From Roseovarius atlanticus (lineage in GTDB: Bacteria; Pseudomonadota; Alphaproteobacteria; Rhodobacterales; Rhodobacteraceae), in assembly GCF_001441615.1 (NCBI RefSeq), contig NZ_LAXJ01000027.1, positions 49,060-113,059 of the forward strand: DNA of 64,000 nt, in the 5' to 3' direction. The translations under genes were made by a program, and so were the position numbers. Below the pieces are notes generated by a model. The model saw only the letters and a program-made list of their open reading frames with translations, searched no databases and had not been told where the DNA came from. Below are positions 1 through 8,476 of this stretch, piece after piece; the stretch's first letter is position 1, and the number at the start of each line of letters is the position of its first letter.

Positions 1-1
1 C

Positions 2-1702
2 CTTGTCCGCAAGCTGGGCGCGATGGGCGCGTCCCCGCTCCTGCTCGAAGGCAAGCTGAACGATCCCAAGAAAGCCAAGTCCGCCGGCGTGGTGGACGAG
101 GTCGTGCCCGCGGGCGAGCTGATCGCCAAGGCCAAGGAATGGGTCCTCAGCGAGCCCAGCTTCGTCAAGCCGTGGGACGAGAAAGGCTATAAGATGCCCG
201 GCGGCGCGCCCTATCATCCGGCAGGCTTCATGACCTTTGTCGGCGCCTCGGCCATGGTCAACGGCAAGACCCAAGGCGCCTTCCCGGCGGCCAAGGCGCT
301 CTTGTCTGCGGTCTATGAAGGCGCGCTGGTGCCCTTCGACACCGCGCTCAAGATCGAGGCGCGCTGGTTCACCAACGTCCTGATGAACCCCTCCTCGGCG
401 GCCATGATCCGCAGCCTTTTCATCAACAAGGAAGCGCTGGAAAAAGGCGCCAACCGCCCCGACGTGCCCGACCAGAAGGTCAAGAAGATCGGCGTCATGG
501 GTGCCGGCATGATGGGCGCAGGCATCGCGCTCGTCTCGGCCATGGCGGGGATGGAGGTCGTTCTGATCGACCAGAAACAGGAGGCTGCCGACAAGGGCAA
601 GGCCTATACCGCCGATTACATGGACAAGGGCATCAAGCGCGGCAAGGCGACCGAAGAGAAGAAAGCAGCGACGCTGGACAAGATCACGGCAACCACCGAT
701 TACAACGCGCTGAAAGGCGCGGACCTGATCATCGAGGCGGTTTTCGAGGACCCGGGCGTGAAGGCCGGGGTGACGAAAGAAGTGCTGAAGGTCGTCGGCG
801 ACGATTGCATCTTCGCGACCAACACCTCGACCCTGCCGATCACGGAACTGGCCAAGGCATCGGACAATCCCGAACAGTTCATCGGCATCCACTTCTTCTC
901 GCCCGTCGAGAAGATGATGCTGGTCGAGATCATCAAGGGCGCGGAAACCGGCCCGCGCGCCGTGGCCAAGGCGCTCGACTACGTGCGGCAGATCCGCAAG
1001 ACGCCCATCGTCGTGAATGACGCGCGGTTCTTCTACTGCAACCGCTGCATCATCCCCTACATCAACGAGGGCATCCGCATGGTGGCCGAAGGCGTGACGC
1101 CCGCGCTGATCGACAACGCCGCGCGGCAGCTTGGCTTCCCTGTCGGGCCGCTGCAACTGGTCGACGAGACCTCGATCGACCTCGGCGCCAAGATCGCACG
1201 TGCCACCAAGGCTGCGATGGGGGACGACTACCCCGACGGTGCCGTGGACGAGGTGATCTTCTGGATGGAAAAAGAGGGTCGCCTGGGTCGCAAATCCAAC
1301 GCGGGCTTTTTCGACTATGACGACAAGGGCAAGCGTCAGGGCTACTGGCAAGGGCTGGAACAGAAATACCCCCATGCCGAAGACCAGCCCGACCTGATCG
1401 AAGTGCAGCACCGCCTGATGTTCGCGCAAGTGCTGGAAGCCGTGCGCGCGCTGGAGGAAGGCGTGTTGGAAGACATTCGCGAAGGCGACGTCGGCGCGAT
1501 CCTCGCCTGGGGCTTCGCGCCCTGGTCGGGCGGTCCGTTCTCATGGCTCGACATCATCGGCACGCCCTACGCCGCCGAGCGGTGTGACGAGTTGACCGAG
1601 AAATTCGGCGAGCGGTTCACCACGCCTGACCTGCTGCGCGAGATGGCCGGCAAGAACCAGTCCTTCTACGGACGCTTCGGCACCCAGGCAGAAGCCGCGT
1701 AA
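2..1702 (+). CDS. FadB-like 3-hydroxyacyl-CoA dehydrogenase / enoyl-CoA hydratase, 5'-truncated
   Basis: Multifunctional beta-oxidation enzyme: hydration of enoyl-CoA, then NAD-dependent oxidation of 3-hydroxyacyl-CoA in the cytosol. The frame is open to the window edge, so the N-terminal part of the crotonase domain is missing and about 566 residues are visible. The end of the hydratase domain and linker come first. A Rossmann fold follows with the dinucleotide motif GVMGAGMMGAGIAL (near nt 491-532), then NTSTLPIT and the dehydrogenase signature with the catalytic His in IHFFSPVEKMMLVEI (near nt 884-928). The C-terminal helical 3HCDH repeats run to the stop. Family members are about 700-735 residues, so roughly 160 are off the edge. 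A strong terminator follows directly. Partner thiolase genes are not visible here. Confidence 0.93.
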   Translation, partial: LVRKLGAMGASPLLLEGKLNDPKKAKSAGVVDEVVPAGELIAKAKEWVLSEPSFVKPWDEKGYKMPGGAPYHPAGFMTFVGASAMVNGKTQGAFPAAKALLSAVYEGALVPFDTALKIEARWFTNVLMNPSSAAMIRSLFINKEALEKGANRPDVPDQKVKKIGVMGAGMMGAGIALVSAMAGMEVVLIDQKQEAADKGKAYTADYMDKGIKRGKATEEKKAATLDKITATTDYNALKGADLIIEAVFEDPGVKAGVTKEVLKVVGDDCIFATNTSTLPITELAKASDNPEQFIGIHFFSPVEKMMLVEIIKGAETGPRAVAKALDYVRQIRKTPIVVNDARFFYCNRCIIPYINEGIRMVAEGVTPALIDNAARQLGFPVGPLQLVDETSIDLGAKIARATKAAMGDDYPDGAVDEVIFWMEKEGRLGRKSNAGFFDYDDKGKRQGYWQGLEQKYPHAEDQPDLIEVQHRLMFAQVLEAVRALEEGVLEDIREGDVGAILAWGFAPWSGGPFSWLDIIGTPYAAERCDELTEKFGERFTTPDLLREMAGKNQSFYGRFGTQAEAA

Positions 1703-1726
1703 CGGCATCCGTCGAGCAACAAAGCG

Positions 1727-1763
1727 AAACCCGCGCGGCCAGGCAACCGCGCGGGTTTCTTCG
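1727..1763. terminator. Bidirectional intrinsic terminator between the FadB-like gene and the Hint gene
   Basis: A perfect 12-bp stem (AAACCCGCGCGG at 1727-1738 pairing with 1747-1758) with an 8-nt loop, followed by a T-rich tail on the plus strand and preceded by A-rich sequence. It lies between two convergent genes and can serve both. Confidence 0.85.
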
Positions 1764-1787
1764 TTTCGGTGCGTGCGCTGCGAGCCG

Positions 1788-2450
1788 CTACGCCGGAACA
1801 GCCGCCGCCCAAATGTCCTGGGGAGAATTGGAGCACGCTGCGGCAATCTCGTCTTCGATCTGCACGGCCAGAAACCGCGCCTCGTCCATCGACAGGACCG
1901 AGTAGAACGGGCGCGCCTCTTCGGCGAAGGCCGCATCGACCATGTCGGCAAAGGCCGGGCAAAAGAACAGCGCCCCGTTTTCCGAAAACACCACCTGGTC
2001 GGCAGCGAAATGCAGCACAACGACCTCGACGTCACCTTCGGGCGGCGTCCGGGCGACTCCGTAAAGACCTTCGATCGCCTCGGCGGGCATCAGGGTGAAG
2101 GGGTCACCGTAAAGATCTTCTGCCGCGTCGCTTTCCACCATGATGGTCTGGCCGGGCAGCACATGCATCACCTCACGGTTGCCCAATGCCCCGGCGGGCA
2201 CTTCCAGCGGCCAGAACTGGCGCGGGCAATGGTCCTGCCCGCTCCACAGACGCACGCGGCTGACCTTCGTGATCGTCTGAAGCCCGCCGTCGAAGGTCAG
2301 CACATTGTCGCCCTCGGCAATCGCCTCGACCGGGCGCCAGCCCATGCCGGTCGCCACTTTCGTGCCGGAAATCAGCCCTGATTTGACTGCCGTCGCGTTC
2401 GTGTTCTCAAAGCTTTCGCGCTTTGCAGGCTTGGACGTCCATCCGAACAT
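1788..2450 (-). CDS. Hint (hedgehog/intein-like) domain protein
   Basis: 220-residue protein with one Hint module. The N-terminal block is SGTKVATGMGWRPVEAIAEG followed by D-N-V-L-T, the typical 'GT.(I/V).T..G.RPVE.(I/L)..GD.V' Hint pattern. Later blocks are HVLPGQTIMVESDAAEDLYG and the F.S.(D/N)G-like tail region. Where autoprocessing Hint domains have a Cys just before the GT, this protein has G-L-I-S, so self-cleavage looks unlikely. No signal peptide or membrane segment is visible. A GAGGGG ribosome site sits about 10 nt upstream of the ATG. Hint proteins are abundant in roseobacters, often with unknown roles. It is co-oriented with, and downstream of, the sulfotransferase gene (175 nt gap). 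Confidence 0.8.
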   Translation of the reverse strand: MFGWTSKPAKRESFENTNATAVKSGLISGTKVATGMGWRPVEAIAEGDNVLTFDGGLQTITKVSRVRLWSGQDHCPRQFWPLEVPAGALGNREVMHVLPGQTIMVESDAAEDLYGDPFTLMPAEAIEGLYGVARTPPEGDVEVVVLHFAADQVVFSENGALFFCPAFADMVDAAFAEEARPFYSVLSMDEARFLAVQIEDEIAAACSNSPQDIWAAAVPA

Positions 2451-2625
2451 TGATCTTTTCCCCTCTTGTGCCGTTGGCAGACGGCGTCAGCAGACAAGAT
2501 CCATGTGGCGTGATTCTCAGGACGCTCCTTGGTCGGAAAAGTGTCACGATCTGGGCATTGTTTCGGCAACGTGCCCATTCCGGGGCTTTTCGGAAAACAA
2601 GCCTAAAACTTGAAACGAAAGCCGG

Positions 2626-3270
2626 TCAGAATTGGTACCCGAACCTTTGGATATCCGCCGCGCACAGCCGGGCCAACAGCTCCGCATCCGACTCGGAATA
2701 ATACGCGCGATAGTCCTCTTCGCGGTCCGAGCGGTTCTCATGCGGCAGGTCCAGGCGGAACCCCAAGTGATCCCACAGCGGCTCGGCCTCAGCCTCGAAA
2801 TGCTCCAGCCGGATGAACAGCCGGGCCTGATCCGGACCATCCGCGCTGCGCATGTAACGGGCATAGTCCCAGGCGCGGATCGCGGCCTGCATCTGTGGCG
2901 CATTCAGGAACCCGGCGAAATCGGCCGCCTTGGCGCAGGCGACGGCCGGGTGATCGAAACTCTGACAGCGCAGCCAGTGATAATAGCTGACCATCCTGTC
3001 CCATGGATTGCGCACCAGCGTGAAGCAAAATGCTGACGCCACGAAGTCGCGCGTCACCAGCCCGTCGATATCGGCCAGGGTGGAATGTTTCCACAATCGG
3101 CCCGCGCTCTGCACATCCTTGATCCGCCGCCGCCGCTTTTTGGCTTTCGGCGTGTCACCGATCAGGATGTCGTCGCGCATCGCACGTGCCTCCAGCGCCA
3201 GCGCCAGAGACGTGCCGCCGGTCTTTGGGATATGCACGAAGATATAGTTGCGGCCGGGCGAGATGATCAT
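2626..3270 (-). CDS. Sulfotransferase family protein
   Basis: 214-residue PAPS-dependent sulfotransferase-type protein. The 5'-phosphosulfate loop is FVHIPKTGGTS at residues 11-21. The 3'-phosphate-binding motif is LVRNPWDRMVSYYHW at residues 85-99. This combination matches the sulfotransferase family 2 (carbohydrate sulfotransferase-like) group. The acceptor cannot be told from sequence. No signal peptide is visible, so it is probably cytosolic. It is divergent from the acyl-CoA synthetase gene, which starts 131 nt away, and upstream of the Hint gene on the same strand, but no functional link is evident. Confidence 0.85.
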   Translation of the reverse strand: MIISPGRNYIFVHIPKTGGTSLALALEARAMRDDILIGDTPKAKKRRRRIKDVQSAGRLWKHSTLADIDGLVTRDFVASAFCFTLVRNPWDRMVSYYHWLRCQSFDHPAVACAKAADFAGFLNAPQMQAAIRAWDYARYMRSADGPDQARLFIRLEHFEAEAEPLWDHLGFRLDLPHENRSDREEDYRAYYSESDAELLARLCAADIQRFGYQF

Positions 3271-3401
3271 GGCCGAACGCTAGGCCATCGCACGCGCCTT
3301 GGAAAGATTGCCGCGGGTGCGAAACGGCTTTGCTTTCGGCCCGGAAATACGCGATACCTCCTGCCGATCAGGATAAACGCTTTCACGAAAGGACGTCTGG
3401 C

Positions 3402-5024
3402 ATGGGTTGGATGAAGGACGAAACCGGTCTCGACAGAACCGCTGCGAACTATGTGCCGTTGACACCCCTGTCGCACCTGCGTCGCGCGTCCCACGTATTC
3501 CCCGATCACGAAGCGCTGGTCTATGGCAGCTTTCGCAAGACATATGCCGAATATTACGAGCGCGTCACCCGCCTCGCCTCCGCCCTTCAGAAGATCGGTG
3601 TCGAACCCGGCGACGTGGTGGCGACGATCCTGCCCAACATCCCCGCCCATGCCGAGGCGCATTTCGGCGTGCCTGCCTGCGGGGCCGTCCTGAACGCCAT
3701 CAACACCCGGGTCGAGGCCGACACCATCACCTATATCCTCGATCATGGCGAGGCCAAGGTGGTGATGGTCGATCCGCAATTCCTGTCCACGACGCTCGAG
3801 GCGATCGACAAGATGGAAGGCCCCGCGCCCAAGATCATCGAGGTGCCCGACGATCAGGCCGGCGTGAAAGCCTATGGCGACCACCAGCTTTACGAGGATT
3901 TCCTGCAAACCGGCGACCCGGATTTTCAGTGGATCATGCCCCAGGACGAATGGGAAAGCCTTGCGCTGAACTACACCTCCGGCACCACCGGGCGGCCCAA
4001 GGGCGTGGTCTATCACCACCGCGGCGCCTACCTGCTGACCATGGGCAGCGTGGTGACATGGCCCCTGCCGCGCCACGCGCGGTACCTGACCATCGTGCCA
4101 CTGTTTCACTGCAACAACTGGAACCATACCTGGGCGATCCCGATGGTCGGCGGCACCGTGGTCTGCTGCCGCGACATCAACGCGGCCAACATCTACAACG
4201 CCATCGCCGACGAGGGCGTCACCCATTTCGGTGCCGCGCCCATCGTGCTGAACATGATCGTCAACGCCAAGGACGCCGAGCGTCGCGACTTCGACCACGC
4301 GGTCAACGTCTTTACTGCCGGTGCCCCGCCCCCCGCCGCCACCCTGCGCGCGATCGAGCCACTGGGCTTTGACGTCACGCAGGTCTATGGCCTGACCGAA
4401 ACCTATGGCCACGTCACCGAATGCATGTGGCACAGCCGGTGGGACGACCTGCCCGACGACGAACGCTATGCCATCAAGGCGCGCACCGGCATCCTCATGC
4501 CCTTCATGGACGACATCACCGCGCTCGATCCCGAGACCATGGAACAGGTTCCGATGGACGGCGAGACGCAGGGCGAGGTCATGATCCGCGGCAACGCCGT
4601 CATGAAAGGCTATCTCAAGAACCCCAAGGCCACCGAAGAGGCGTTTCGCGGCGGCTATTTTCACTCCGGCGACATCGCCTATCAGCACGAGGACGGCTAT
4701 CTGAAGATCGCCGACCGCGCCAAGGACATCATCATCTCGGGCGGCGAGAACATCAGCTCGGTCGAGATCGAAGGCGCGTTGATGATGCACCCCGCCGTCC
4801 TTCTGTGTGCCGTGGTGGCCATGCCGGACGAGAAATGGGGCGAGGTGCCCTGCGCCTTTGTCGAGGTCAAGGAAAGCGCCACCGTCACCGAACAGGACCT
4901 GATCGCCTTCTGCCGCGAGCGGCTGGCCGGGTTCAAATGCCCCAAGAAGGTCGTGTTCGAGGAACTGCCCAAGACCTCCACCGGCAAGATCCAGAAGTTC
5001 GAATTGCGCAAGGCGTTCAAATAG
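3402..5024 (+). CDS. Acyl-CoA synthetase (AMP-forming)
   Basis: 540-residue adenylate-forming ligase that activates a carboxylic acid with ATP and CoA. The P-loop is YTSGTTGRPKGVVYHHRG starting at residue 191. The GLTETYG motif begins near residue 330. The hinge with SGD and later DRAKDIIISGGENIS is present, and the C-terminal catalytic lysine lies in TSTGKIQKFELR. The start beginning MGWMKDETG was chosen because an AAAGGACG ribosome site precedes it; an in-frame ATG 72 nt upstream lacks one. The length and the early PLTPLSHLRRASHVFPDH segment match the medium/long-chain fatty acid activating group, but substrate cannot be assigned. With the FadB-like gene nearby it fits a fatty acid degradation role. 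Confidence 0.9.
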   Translation: MGWMKDETGLDRTAANYVPLTPLSHLRRASHVFPDHEALVYGSFRKTYAEYYERVTRLASALQKIGVEPGDVVATILPNIPAHAEAHFGVPACGAVLNAINTRVEADTITYILDHGEAKVVMVDPQFLSTTLEAIDKMEGPAPKIIEVPDDQAGVKAYGDHQLYEDFLQTGDPDFQWIMPQDEWESLALNYTSGTTGRPKGVVYHHRGAYLLTMGSVVTWPLPRHARYLTIVPLFHCNNWNHTWAIPMVGGTVVCCRDINAANIYNAIADEGVTHFGAAPIVLNMIVNAKDAERRDFDHAVNVFTAGAPPPAATLRAIEPLGFDVTQVYGLTETYGHVTECMWHSRWDDLPDDERYAIKARTGILMPFMDDITALDPETMEQVPMDGETQGEVMIRGNAVMKGYLKNPKATEEAFRGGYFHSGDIAYQHEDGYLKIADRAKDIIISGGENISSVEIEGALMMHPAVLLCAVVAMPDEKWGEVPCAFVEVKESATVTEQDLIAFCRERLAGFKCPKKVVFEELPKTSTGKIQKFELRKAFK

Positions 5025-5169
5025 AGCGTTTCGCCTTCAATCTGCGGCAGCGGTTGAGGCCACAACGCGTGCAACGGCTGTAGGCCGTGTCATCGGCAAT
5101 TGCCCGCTTGCGTCTTGGCGTGATATGCTTGGCCGAACGCGCTAACGAGGCAGAGCAGGCCCACGCGAC

Positions 5170-6195
5170 ATGACGGCGTTAAGCGAATACGAACGGCTGG
5201 AGGCATCCGGCCTGTGGCGGGCATCTCCGGACGCGCAGCGCGTCGATGTCTACGTCTCGCTTGGGGACGCCACTCTGACCATCCTCGACCGGCGAGAACA
5301 GCCGCTGACCCACTGGTCGCTGGCCGCCATCGCGCGGGCCAATCCGGGCAAGCGCCCGGCGCTTTATCATCCTGATGGCGACGCGGGCGAGACGCTGGAA
5401 CTGGGCGAAGATGCCTCCGAGGTCATAGACGCCATCGAAAGGCTGCGCGCCGCCGTCGACCGGGCGCGCCCGCATCCCGGGCGTCTGCGGCTGGTGATGT
5501 TCCTCGGCAGCCTGGCCGCTGTCGCCGCGCTGGCGACGCTCTGGTTGCCCGGCGCGCTGCGCGACCACGCCACCAAGGTCCTGCCACAGGTCAAGCGTGA
5601 AGAGATCGGCGATGACCTGCGTCGGCACATAGAACGTGTCACCGGCCCGGCCTGCGACACCCCGGACGGGCGCCGGGCCCTCACCGCGCTTGCCGACCGC
5701 CTTCCGGCCGGTGACGACCCCGGCACGCTCGACGTGATGCGCGACGGGGTCAAAGGCGCGGTCGCCCTGCCCGGCAAGACCATCCTTCTGGACCGGGCCC
5801 TGGTCGAGGATTACGAAGAGCCTGACGTGCTAGCTGGCTATATCGTCGAACAACGCCTCCGCGCCGACGTGCACGATCCGATAGACGCCCTGCTGCAACA
5901 TGCCGGCACCTGGGACAGCATTCGCCTGCTGACGACCGGAGAGCTGACCGAGGACGTACTGGCGGATTATGCCCGGCACCTGCTGACGCGCACCGAAGAG
6001 CCGCTGCCGGACGAGACGCTGCTAAACGGCTTCGCCAGCTGGTCCGTCCGCTCTACACCCTATGCCTATGCGCTGGACGTGACCGGCGAATCCACGCTCG
6101 GCCTGATCGAGGCCGACCCCTTTGCCAGCGAAGCGCCGCCGCCGATCCTCAGCGATGCGGACTGGCTGCGGCTGCAAGGCATCTGCGGCGGCTAA
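5170..6195 (+). CDS. One-TM hypothetical protein, possible degenerate M48-type peptidase
   Basis: 341 residues. A cytoplasmic-looking N-terminal part of about 105 residues is followed by one membrane segment (about 107-129) and a C-terminal domain. Residues about 197-230 read GAVALPGKTILLDRALVEDY then EEPDVLAGYIVEQRL. This resembles the 'ALPGG.I.V..GLL...ELAAVLAHEIGH' region of M48 metallopeptidases, but the zinc HExxH is replaced by V-E-Q-R-L. I therefore infer a non-catalytic M48-like fold; this is an eye alignment only. No operon partner is evident: the synthetase ends 145 nt upstream and the next gene is convergent. Confidence 0.7.
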   Translation: MTALSEYERLEASGLWRASPDAQRVDVYVSLGDATLTILDRREQPLTHWSLAAIARANPGKRPALYHPDGDAGETLELGEDASEVIDAIERLRAAVDRARPHPGRLRLVMFLGSLAAVAALATLWLPGALRDHATKVLPQVKREEIGDDLRRHIERVTGPACDTPDGRRALTALADRLPAGDDPGTLDVMRDGVKGAVALPGKTILLDRALVEDYEEPDVLAGYIVEQRLRADVHDPIDALLQHAGTWDSIRLLTTGELTEDVLADYARHLLTRTEEPLPDETLLNGFASWSVRSTPYAYALDVTGESTLGLIEADPFASEAPPPILSDADWLRLQGICGG

Positions 6196-6213
6196 GGCCG
6201 CAGATAAGTTTGA

Positions 6214-7704
6214 TCACTTGCGGAAGTAGGCGTTGGGATAACCCGCGCGGCGCACGGCCCGCATCCCAGATTGAAGCTGTGATTGCGTGCCGAAAGGCCC
6301 CACCACGACCGAGGTATAGCGCTCGCCCTTGTGCGTGGTCTTGCCCATCCGTGCGGGAAGCCCGGCATTGGCCAGCCGCTGCGCCGCGCGGCGCGCCAGG
6401 TCCGGCGCGCTGAAGATTCCGACCTGCACATAGCGGTGGCTGGCGGCCTTGGCCGCCGCCTTGGGGGCGGAGGATCGTGTCGACACCGTAGGCTGCACGG
6501 CCTCGTTGCGGGGGGCGGTCTTGGCGATATTGCGCGTCCGCTTGACGGTGCGGACCTTCCCGTCGCGGCTGCGGACCACAGAGATCGGATCGGGCACCAT
6601 CTGGCCGCGCGTGGCAATGATGACACCTGCCGCCCGCTGCTGTTCGAAGCTGGTATAGGGATACTGCAATCCGGGATAATTATGTGTCACCTCGCGCCCG
6701 GTGCGGCGGTCGATCAGGCGGCGCGGCACGGTCTTGGTCCAGGCAAGCTCCATCAACGCCTTGCCAGTAAAGTCCTGGTGGGCACGCCGCGGGTTCAGAC
6801 GGTCGTCCTCCCAGACCGGCTGATAGCCTTCGGGCACGAAAACGCCCTGCGTGCTGCTGACCTGCCGCTCATAGACATGCCGCGGTGCCACGCGCACAGG
6901 CGGAGACACCACCATCCGCGGGGTGACCACTTGCCCAGGCCGTACCGCATATGCGGGCGCAGGCCGCGACTGCGGCGCCGGGGTTGTCGTTGTCGCTGTC
7001 GGTGTCGTTGTTGTCACGACCCGGATGGCGGTGCCGGTGCCGGACCCGCCGGAAATCACGTTCGTATGCGGCGTGGTCTGCGGCCCGCAGCGCACCGCAA
7101 GGCCCGGCTTGCTCTGAAGATAGCGTTGAGACACCGCGCTCGCGCCCGGGCAGGCGGGCTGGTTCTGCACCACGCGCCGGGTCTTGGGTGCCGGCGCAGG
7201 CGCGGGCGCCGGCGCGGCGGCCGGGCTGGGCGTGACCCTGATGATCTTCGGTGAAGCGGCTGCCGTGCTGGTCGTGGCGGCGGGCTTTGGCGCCGGCGCC
7301 TGGCGCACGACTTTCTTCGGCGCTGTGGCCACGCGCCGGGTCGTCGGGGCCGGGCTCGGTGCCGCGGCGGGCTGTTGCGGGACGGTGATGACTTCGGGCT
7401 GCTGTGCGGCCGGTTGCGCCGGGCCGGGCCGCGCCGATGCGGTCGCGGTACCCGCACCCAAAGACGGCTGGAACCCGCAGATCACCTTGCGCCCGCGCGT
7501 CACACGCGGCACCCAGGTGACATCCCCGTCGATCCCGGCGCGAATGAACACGCACCCTCGGCTGTCGACATATTGCCGCCCGGTGTAATTCGCCGGTGGA
7601 AATTCCGCCGGAACCCTTGCCCCTGAATCACTCTGCGCCACGGCCCCGCCGTGGACGACAGTTGTGGCGATTGCAGCTATCGCCAGAACACGCGTCAGTC
7701 TCAT
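6214..7704 (-). CDS. SPOR-domain exported protein
   Basis: 496-residue exported protein. Residues 1-24 (MRLTRVLAIAAIATTVVHGG then AVAQ) are a Sec signal peptide. A very long Pro/Ala/Thr-rich low-complexity middle follows, and a C-terminal SPOR domain (about residues 420-496, starting SHRYVQVGIFSAPDLARRAA) would bind septal, denuded peptidoglycan. A more conserved globular stretch of unknown type lies at about 310-400 (VFVPEGYQPVWEDDRLNPRR and after). The start was set at the signal-peptide Met because GGGGGC sits just upstream; longer in-frame starts add an unlikely N-terminus. It is downstream of upp on the same strand (64 nt). Likely a cell-envelope or division-associated factor. Confidence 0.85.
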   Translation of the reverse strand: MRLTRVLAIAAIATTVVHGGAVAQSDSGARVPAEFPPANYTGRQYVDSRGCVFIRAGIDGDVTWVPRVTRGRKVICGFQPSLGAGTATASARPGPAQPAAQQPEVITVPQQPAAAPSPAPTTRRVATAPKKVVRQAPAPKPAATTSTAAASPKIIRVTPSPAAAPAPAPAPAPKTRRVVQNQPACPGASAVSQRYLQSKPGLAVRCGPQTTPHTNVISGGSGTGTAIRVVTTTTPTATTTTPAPQSRPAPAYAVRPGQVVTPRMVVSPPVRVAPRHVYERQVSSTQGVFVPEGYQPVWEDDRLNPRRAHQDFTGKALMELAWTKTVPRRLIDRRTGREVTHNYPGLQYPYTSFEQQRAAGVIIATRGQMVPDPISVVRSRDGKVRTVKRTRNIAKTAPRNEAVQPTVSTRSSAPKAAAKAASHRYVQVGIFSAPDLARRAAQRLANAGLPARMGKTTHKGERYTSVVVGPFGTQSQLQSGMRAVRRAGYPNAYFRK

Positions 7705-7768
7705 TTTGCCCCCAAGACAGTTGAGGCAAGATTGCCTTATTAATTTCGCTGAGTAAACAGCATTTAGC

Positions 7769-8401
7769 CTATTTGGTGCCGAACATCCGATCGCCCGCAT
7801 CACCTAGACCGGGCAGGATGTATCCGATGTCGTTCAGCCGCTCGTCCAGCGCCGCCGTCACGATCGGCACATCCGGGTGCGCCGCCTTCATCCGGGCCAC
7901 GCCTTCGGGGGCCGCCAGCAAGCACAGGAACCGGATATCGGTCGCGCCCGCCTCTTTCACCATGTCGACCGCCGCCGCCGAGGAATTGCCAGTGGCCAGC
8001 ATGGGGTCCACGACAATGGTCAGCCGCTTGTCCAGCTGCTCGGGCACCTTGAAATAATACTTTACAGGTTTCAGCGTCTCTTCGTCCCGGTAAAGCCCCA
8101 CAAACCCCACCCGCGCCGACGGAATCAGCTCCAGCATCCCGTCCAACAGCCCGTTGCCCGCCCGCAGGATGGAGATCAGCGCCAGCTTGCGCCCCGCCAG
8201 CACCGGCGCATCCATCTCTTGCAGCGGTGTTTCGATGGTTTGCGTGGTCATCTTCAACTCATGCGTGACCTCATAGGCCAGCAATTGGCTGATCTCGCGC
8301 AGAAGCTGCCGGAACACGGCGGTCGGCGTATGCTTGTCGCGCATCAGGGTCAGCTTGTGCTGCACCAGGGGGTGGGTCACGACGGTCAGGTGCTCTTTCA
8401 T
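7769..8401 (-). CDS. upp: Uracil phosphoribosyltransferase
   Basis: 210 residues, full length for Upp. Converts uracil and PRPP to UMP in pyrimidine salvage. The PRPP-binding loop is [17 protein letters not shown] at residues 130-146, and [13 protein letters not shown] (residues 104-116) is the conserved Upp flexible region. The start at [11 protein letters not shown] was chosen over an in-frame ATG 60 nt upstream because it matches the family N-terminus and has a CGGAG ribosome site. Last gene of the cdd-deoA-deoB-upp operon, 75 nt after deoB. Confidence 0.95.
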   Translation of the reverse strand: MKEHLTVVTHPLVQHKLTLMRDKHTPTAVFRQLLREISQLLAYEVTHELKMTTQTIETPLQEMDAPVLAGRKLALISILRAGNGLLDGMLELIPSARVGFVGLYRDEETLKPVKYYFKVPEQLDKRLTIVVDPMLATGNSSAAAVDMVKEAGATDIRFLCLLAAPEGVARMKAAHPDVPIVTAALDERLNDIGYILPGLGDAGDRMFGTK

Positions 8402-8476
8402 CTCGGCTCCGTTCGGCAAGGCAGGTGTGGGCTGATCCGTTCTTTCCAGAAAAACCCGCAAAGGGCAACGCAGAGG

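Noticed and set aside
2626..3270. A Hint/sulfotransferase functional system
   Set aside because: The genes are co-oriented but 175 nt apart with no overlap, and no mechanism links them; kept as separate genes.
3267..4790. Long antisense open frame over the acyl-CoA synthetase
   Set aside because: Shadow frame of a conserved enzyme; no family features and no start signal.
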